Positions 28,570 to 32,017 of a stretch of 32,017 nucleotides of DNA are shown here, in pieces. Source of the stretch: a virus; the IMG/VR virus record IMGVR_UViG_3300033571_000946, positions 1 to 32,017 of that record; one strand, given 5' to 3'. The translations under genes and the position numbers were made by a program. Under the pieces are notes generated by a model, which was given only the letters and a program-made list of their open reading frames with translations, was not told the origin of the DNA and searched no databases. Every line of letters begins with the position of its first letter. The stretch's first letter is position 1.

Positions 28570-29317
28570 CTCTTAGTTTGATTTCTCGGTATCCGCTGTC
28601 ACGCTTCTTTTTTTCAACTACGAACTCAGGGTATGTTGCCAACAAGTATTCTGTTCCCTGTTCGTTCATAGCCAATCGGTCTAATGATTGAAGTCCGCCT
28701 CGGTTGCCTGACTTACCATCGCCGACTTTACCAGCCAGCGTAGTTAGATCCTCAAACCGCAAGACGATACCATCGCTGAGAAAGCGCAAGATTGCGCGCT
28801 CGTAATCGGACTTAGTTTCTGCGTTCAATAATTCTTCTTTGCGGTTATACAGCCCGTAGAACTGACCGCTGATAAAGGACAAGCCGTATCGCTCTCTTGG
28901 CTTCATAAAGAAAGGATTACTAACAGGATAGAAACCCCAAAGAGTCGCGCCTACTTCATCAGCTTTCCAGAAGCAGTCTCGTATCAGCTCATCTAAGTCA
29001 TCTACGCGCGTAAGTGTTTTAGGATCGGTGGCTTTGGCTATTTGGCGCACATCATCGTCAGCGTGAACCAGCGGTGTTCCCTCTGGATAGAACTGGCTGA
29101 TCGCGTTTCGGTTAGCTCTGAGACCAACAGTTGTCGAAACTAATTCCTCGTATAAGCCAGCGTCAGTATTCTGCTCATAAGCAGCGACCTGATCTGGGGC
29201 AACAAAGACGCGGATCTTTTCTTTTGGGATCCCTGTGTCAGCCAGATACCGAAGTGTGTGTTGGTTTATTTCATTACTGCGGTCATGCGATGGTATGGCA
29301 ATTTCGTAATCTAACAT
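28562..29317 (-). CDS. TET/JBP-associated glycosyltransferase (TAGT-like, 251 aa)
   Basis: A GT-A-like order is visible: YEIAIPSHDRS at the start, then KIRVFVAPDQ, GLRANRNAIS, and the metal site HADDD (85-89), followed by a large catalytic half. Known phage operons pair such enzymes with TET/JBP dioxygenases, where they attach sugars to hydroxymethylated bases in DNA. Here it directly follows the dioxygenase gene with a 24-base gap and overlaps terS, supporting a role in modifying packaged DNA. The sugar donor is unknown. The alternative, a virion glycosyltransferase, is less likely from context. Confidence 0.8.
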   Translation of the reverse strand: MLDYEIAIPSHDRSNEINQHTLRYLADTGIPKEKIRVFVAPDQVAAYEQNTDAGLYEELVSTTVGLRANRNAISQFYPEGTPLVHADDDVRQIAKATDPKTLTRVDDLDELIRDCFWKADEVGATLWGFYPVSNPFFMKPRERYGLSFISGQFYGLYNRKEELLNAETKSDYERAILRFLSDGIVLRFEDLTTLAGKVGDGKSGNRGGLQSLDRLAMNEQGTEYLLATYPEFVVEKKKRDSGYREIKLRDV

Positions 29318-29341
29318 AATTCACTCTCTTTTACTTTACTG

Positions 29342-30229
29342 CTAGTCGATAATTCTAGTATCCCCATTAGATCTGCCATTAGGGATCTTAGCCATAGCTG
29401 CTTCGATCGAAAGATCAGTCATGCCTTCTTCGCGACCCTGTCGGCGCTTACGAGCTTCGCCAACTTCAACTGCGTAGGTGTGGCAGTCTTTCATTCCGCG
29501 CTTGGCATAGAAGACGATCGAGTAGCGGTAGCCATCTTTGGCGCGCGCTTTCATTGGCGTTACACCATGAACATAGGCATAGCCATTGAACCAAAGCGCC
29601 CAGCCATCGCGACAGTTGATTGTAATTCCATACTCAGGCATATGTAGGTGTCCACCATCCATACCCCTACGGACAACAGGCATAGCTGACCAAGTATCAA
29701 AATTAGATCCGTCTCGGTGATAAGGCAACGCGGAAGCTTGGTTGATAACACCAGAAGTCCAAAGTGCGTCTTCGGTCATGCGCCACTCTGGCAACACTTG
29801 TTCTACTTCTGCCTTATCGTGAAGAAAGACTTCAGGTAGTTCTTGTTTTAGGTAATCGCCCAACACTTCTGCGGTTGTGTTTAGTGTCATTTGAGCGTCT
29901 GGTGATTCCCAAGCCAACGATGTCGGCGTACACGCTTCGCGCTGAAGAACTGCGGATCGGTTAGTGAACCCGAATGTTCTTGACGCGTTTCTAGTTCCGC
30001 TCGCGCGCAAGGTGGTCGAATAGTTTGTTCCTAGAACTGCTTGGCGTAATGGCGTAATCTGCGCTGGGTATGGCGCGTAGATCAAAATAGCTTCGCCTGT
30101 TGCCCTGTCGCGGTAAAGACCTGCCTCGTTCACATTTGGTTCGCTCTCAGCAACAGTTACACCAACAACTTTGTCAGCTTCATCTTTTGTTAGAACGCGG
30201 TCAATTAGAAACTCTGGCAGATTACCCAT
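29342..30229 (-). CDS. TET/JBP-family 2-oxoglutarate/Fe(II) DNA dioxygenase (295 aa)
   Basis: The core has the expected metal and cosubstrate residues in the order of the phage TET/JBP family: H171-R-D173 (YHRDGSN), H221 in YVHGVTP, and R235 in YRYSIVFY. GYAYVHG and the preceding GITINCRDGW give the double-stranded beta helix. Members oxidise the methyl group of 5-methylcytosine or thymine in DNA. The neighbours are a ParB-like gene (8-base overlap) and a TAGT-like glycosyltransferase. No cytosine methyltransferase is encoded, so the base it acts on is uncertain. Confidence 0.86.
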   Translation of the reverse strand: MGNLPEFLIDRVLTKDEADKVVGVTVAESEPNVNEAGLYRDRATGEAILIYAPYPAQITPLRQAVLGTNYSTTLRASGTRNASRTFGFTNRSAVLQREACTPTSLAWESPDAQMTLNTTAEVLGDYLKQELPEVFLHDKAEVEQVLPEWRMTEDALWTSGVINQASALPYHRDGSNFDTWSAMPVVRRGMDGGHLHMPEYGITINCRDGWALWFNGYAYVHGVTPMKARAKDGYRYSIVFYAKRGMKDCHTYAVEVGEARKRRQGREEGMTDLSIEAAMAKIPNGRSNGDTRIID

Positions 30230-30920
30230 TATTCAATTCCTTATCTATCAACGCTTGGACAGTTTCCGCGTTGTCTTTCGTGCCGAACTTTTCAGCAACG
30301 ATCTTTAGGTTCTCTACCATTTTACCATAGTCTTCATTTGGATAATAAAGAATGATGGCGCGCACAGCGCGGTTCGCATAACGCTCTAGAAACTCAGCGT
30401 AAGTAGAATCTTTTTTTACTTTGGTCTCAGCATCAACTTGTGATGTTCCGCCATCTGCGTCTCTTAGTCCACCATCCATTTGTGCGATTGCTGGTGAGGT
30501 CATTTGGTGTTCGTCTAGTAGTGCGCGAAAGTCTTCAACATCAGCCTCGGTAAAGCCAACTGTGTCGATCGAATCTAGTCCGATCTCATCAAGCGCAAGC
30601 ACAAGTTCTTCAACATTCCACTCACCAAGCTGACCGATACGATTGTCTGCCACGCCGTAGGCAATCGCGGTTTCCTTATCGTCATCCACAAAGACAACTG
30701 CCATCTCAGTCCAGCCAAGATCCTTAGCTGCTAGATACTGGTGGTTGCCAGCGATAATTTCGCCAGTAGATCTCAGCGCAACGATTGGCTTACGCTGACC
30801 AAAGCGCTCGTAAGATTTTTTGATCGACTCAACATCACCCTTACGCGGGTTATGCGTAGCTGGTTTGAGCTTGCTTATCGGTTGAATCAGGGGTTCTAGG
30901 TCTTTGGCGATTTGTGCCAT
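30222..30920 (-). CDS. ParB/Srx-fold nuclease-like protein (232 aa)
   Basis: The ParB-like domain spans about 12-80: NPRKGD, then FGQRKPIV and EIIAGNHQYLAAKDLGW. This is followed by ADNRIGQLGEW (about 96-106), a segment usually seen where a ParB domain is joined to a DNA methylase. The methylase itself is absent; the last 70 residues form a small helical domain with ILYYPNEDYGKM. It may direct the modifying enzymes to DNA or nick it; its CTP/nuclease activity is untested. It is the first gene of the modification module, with AGAGAGG before its ATG. Confidence 0.85.
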   Translation of the reverse strand: MAQIAKDLEPLIQPISKLKPATHNPRKGDVESIKKSYERFGQRKPIVALRSTGEIIAGNHQYLAAKDLGWTEMAVVFVDDDKETAIAYGVADNRIGQLGEWNVEELVLALDEIGLDSIDTVGFTEADVEDFRALLDEHQMTSPAIAQMDGGLRDADGGTSQVDAETKVKKDSTYAEFLERYANRAVRAIILYYPNEDYGKMVENLKIVAEKFGTKDNAETVQALIDKELNNG

Positions 30921-31085
30921 TTTGTTTTCCTCTCTTGGGTCTTCTTCTTAGACTACACCGACCAGCTCAAAAAAAGGATAATTTCGCGGGAATGCGCGTT
31001 CTGCTAAAGCATTGGGGGGTTTACGGGGAGAGTAGTTCTAGGATTCTACCCACCCCGCTACTACTACGGGAGGGGTATCGAGCCA
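30921..31085 (-). other. Gap upstream of ParB gene with stem-loop
   Basis: This 165-base gap holds a hairpin at 31048-31076 (ten paired positions with a mismatch and a wobble, 9-nt loop CTACTACTA on the plus strand). It has no T-run. Shared GC-rich runs (ACCCCGCTAC) also occur near 22731. No promoter is clear. It may be an RNA processing or regulatory element between the HNH gene and the modification module. Confidence 0.4.
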
Positions 31086-31433
31086 CTAGGGCTTCAGGTC
31101 TAAGGGTTTATTCCCTCTACGACTGTTACAGGATCTATGTGCTGGCATGAGAGCGCTTGTCGGATCACCAGCGATAACATGGTCAGCTGTCCAAGGGTCA
31201 TTGTGTCTCGGTCCATCACCACAGAGATAACAGTACTGGGCGTTCTGTCTAACCTGTCTTGCTCGCTTGGTATAGTCACCCTCATAGTGGGGTCTACGGG
31301 GCTTGTTAGGTCTTTGTCTGTTTGCTCGTAAAGCCTCACGGATTCTGATTCTCTCTAGCCTATGTTCCTCACACCTACTATCACCGAGGGATAGTCTTCC
31401 GCACTCTATACATGGTTTCGGAAACCCAGCCAT
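31086..31433 (-). CDS. HNH endonuclease (115 aa)
   Basis: CYLCGDG (about 70-76) is followed by DPWTADHVIAGDPTSALMPA and HRSCNSRRGN, the Cys-pair plus D-H...N...H layout of HNH nucleases. The N-terminus carries a second Cys/His cluster (CIECGRLSLGDSRCEEHR). HNH proteins encoded near terminase genes often help DNA cleavage at packaging; here the modification genes lie between. The start follows AGGGG. Confidence 0.87.
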   Translation of the reverse strand: MAGFPKPCIECGRLSLGDSRCEEHRLERIRIREALRANRQRPNKPRRPHYEGDYTKRARQVRQNAQYCYLCGDGPRHNDPWTADHVIAGDPTSALMPAHRSCNSRRGNKPLDLKP

Positions 31434-31437
31434 ACCC

Positions 31438-31614
31438 CTAGTCTCCCGTAGCGTAGAAGCCTTTGCCCTTGAACTGGACAGGTGGCGATGAGTATGTTCT
31501 TACTAGCTCTATTGCGTCATTGACACAAATGGGTTTTCTTTCTTTCTCTTGGAGTGTGCGGATCACTACCATAGTCATCTCGCACTTAGGACACTTGTAA
31601 TCGTAGGTCGGCAT
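31438..31614 (-). CDS. FmdB-like zinc ribbon protein (58 aa)
   Basis: MPTYDYKCPKCEM is the typical FmdB/regulatory zinc ribbon start, and VQFKGKGFYATGD matches its usual end. The second cysteine pair is reduced to a single Cys (PICVND). The start overlaps the metallophosphoesterase stop as TAATG. Small FmdB-type proteins occur in many phages; their role is unknown. Confidence 0.82.
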   Translation of the reverse strand: MPTYDYKCPKCEMTMVVIRTLQEKERKPICVNDAIELVRTYSSPPVQFKGKGFYATGD

Positions 31615-32017
31615 TAGAGCTTATACACAGTTCCGCTGAAGGGTTTGTCTGGATAGAGCAGGTATACCGCGAGTCCTGCGTCTGAGTCATCGCCAGCCTT
31701 GTTGCGATACCAGTCCGAACCATTGTCTAGCGTTGGTGCTTGAACCCACCATCGCGAGCGCCCATTCTTTCTGCCAGTCTCCATTATCCGTAGGTGGTGA
31801 TAGTGTCCTGTGTTTAGGATCGTGGCTTCGGCTACTGCTTGCTCACCATGCGATTGACCGCGCCACCAGTTGGGGATCTGTTCTGGTCTGTTAGCTTGGT
31901 GTCCATGCGCTAGTCCTAGTATCTCGTCATAGATCGGGATCGCCAAGCTCTCGTCATAAGGCTGTGGCTCAAAGAACTTTATTGGTTGTTTGGTTTCTTG
32001 CGCTAGTCGGGCGAGCT
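31614..32017 (-). CDS. Metallophosphoesterase, C-terminal part (continues into base 1 side)
   Basis: This is the 3' end of the gene whose start is at 805. The frame runs from the circular joint to TAA at 31616-31614 and carries LGLAHGH and GHYHH, the last metal-binding motifs, then a Trp-rich C-terminus. Bases 31931-32017 repeat the start of the window. Any start placed at TTG 31946 is an artefact of the cut. Confidence 0.88.
   Translation of the reverse strand, partial: LARLAQETKQPIKFFEPQPYDESLAIPIYDEILGLAHGHQANRPEQIPNWWRGQSHGEQAVAEATILNTGHYHHLRIMETGRKNGRSRWWVQAPTLDNGSDWYRNKAGDDSDAGLAVYLLYPDKPFSGTVYKL
31931..32017. repeat. Terminal direct identity, right copy
   Basis: These bases equal 1-87 exactly, so the unit genome ends at 31930. 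See the left copy for interpretation. Confidence 0.93.

Noticed and set aside
1-32017. Integrated prophage or plasmid interpretation
   Set aside because: There are no bacterial flanking genes, integrase, att sites or partition/conjugation genes; the ends overlap and a full virion gene set is present.

Overview
The window looks like one complete, circular genome of a tailed phage (siphovirus type) that infects an actinobacterium. Bases 1-87 and 31931-32017 are identical, so the unit length is 31,930 bp and the linear ends are an arbitrary cut inside a metallophosphoesterase gene. The host call rests on a canonical WhiB gene (8539-8835), since WhiB proteins are confined to actinobacteria and their phages. 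The moderate base composition and small, overlapping genes fit a freshwater-type actinobacterial phage, but that is inference. No integrase or repressor is recognisable, so a strictly lytic life style is likely.

Apart from whiB, every gene is on the minus strand, so the map reads right to left. Three leftward blocks can be drawn. (1) From a promoter at about 3.9 kb leftward: a run of tiny genes (zinc-binding, helix-turn-helix, coiled-coil, unknown), the metallophosphoesterase crossing the contig ends, an FmdB-like zinc ribbon, HNH endonuclease, ParB-like protein, TET/JBP-family dioxygenase, TET-associated glycosyltransferase, both terminase subunits, portal, a small decoration-like protein and a large fused prohead protease. 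It ends at a strong hairpin at 22774-22808. (2) From a near-identical promoter at about 22.6 kb: small proteins, HK97-type major capsid protein, a four-gene sugar cassette (two glycosyltransferases, a nucleotidyltransferase, a short UDP-sugar dehydrogenase), head-tail connector, tail terminator, tail tube, tail chaperones with a -1 frameshift, tape measure, minor tail proteins, a polyglycine tail-tip protein, and lysis genes (M23 peptidase and membrane proteins). (3) From about 8.4 kb leftward: YqaJ exonuclease, ERF-like annealing protein, HNH protein, replication initiator with internal tandem repeats (a possible origin), SSB-like protein and RusA resolvase. whiB is the only rightward gene and meets the holin-like gene tail to tail.

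The most interesting system is the adjacent ParB / TET-JBP dioxygenase / glycosyltransferase set at 28562-30920, directly upstream of the terminase genes. This is the layout expected for oxidation and glycosylation of bases in the phage DNA. No cytosine C5-methyltransferase is encoded anywhere in the circle, which leaves the substrate base open (thymine, or host-made 5-methylcytosine). The second notable point is a shared promoter and leader design in the two long operons: a 24-bp core with 21 identical positions, a hairpin of different sequence but equal shape at the expected transcript start, and a common GATAAGGACAA leader before the first start codon.
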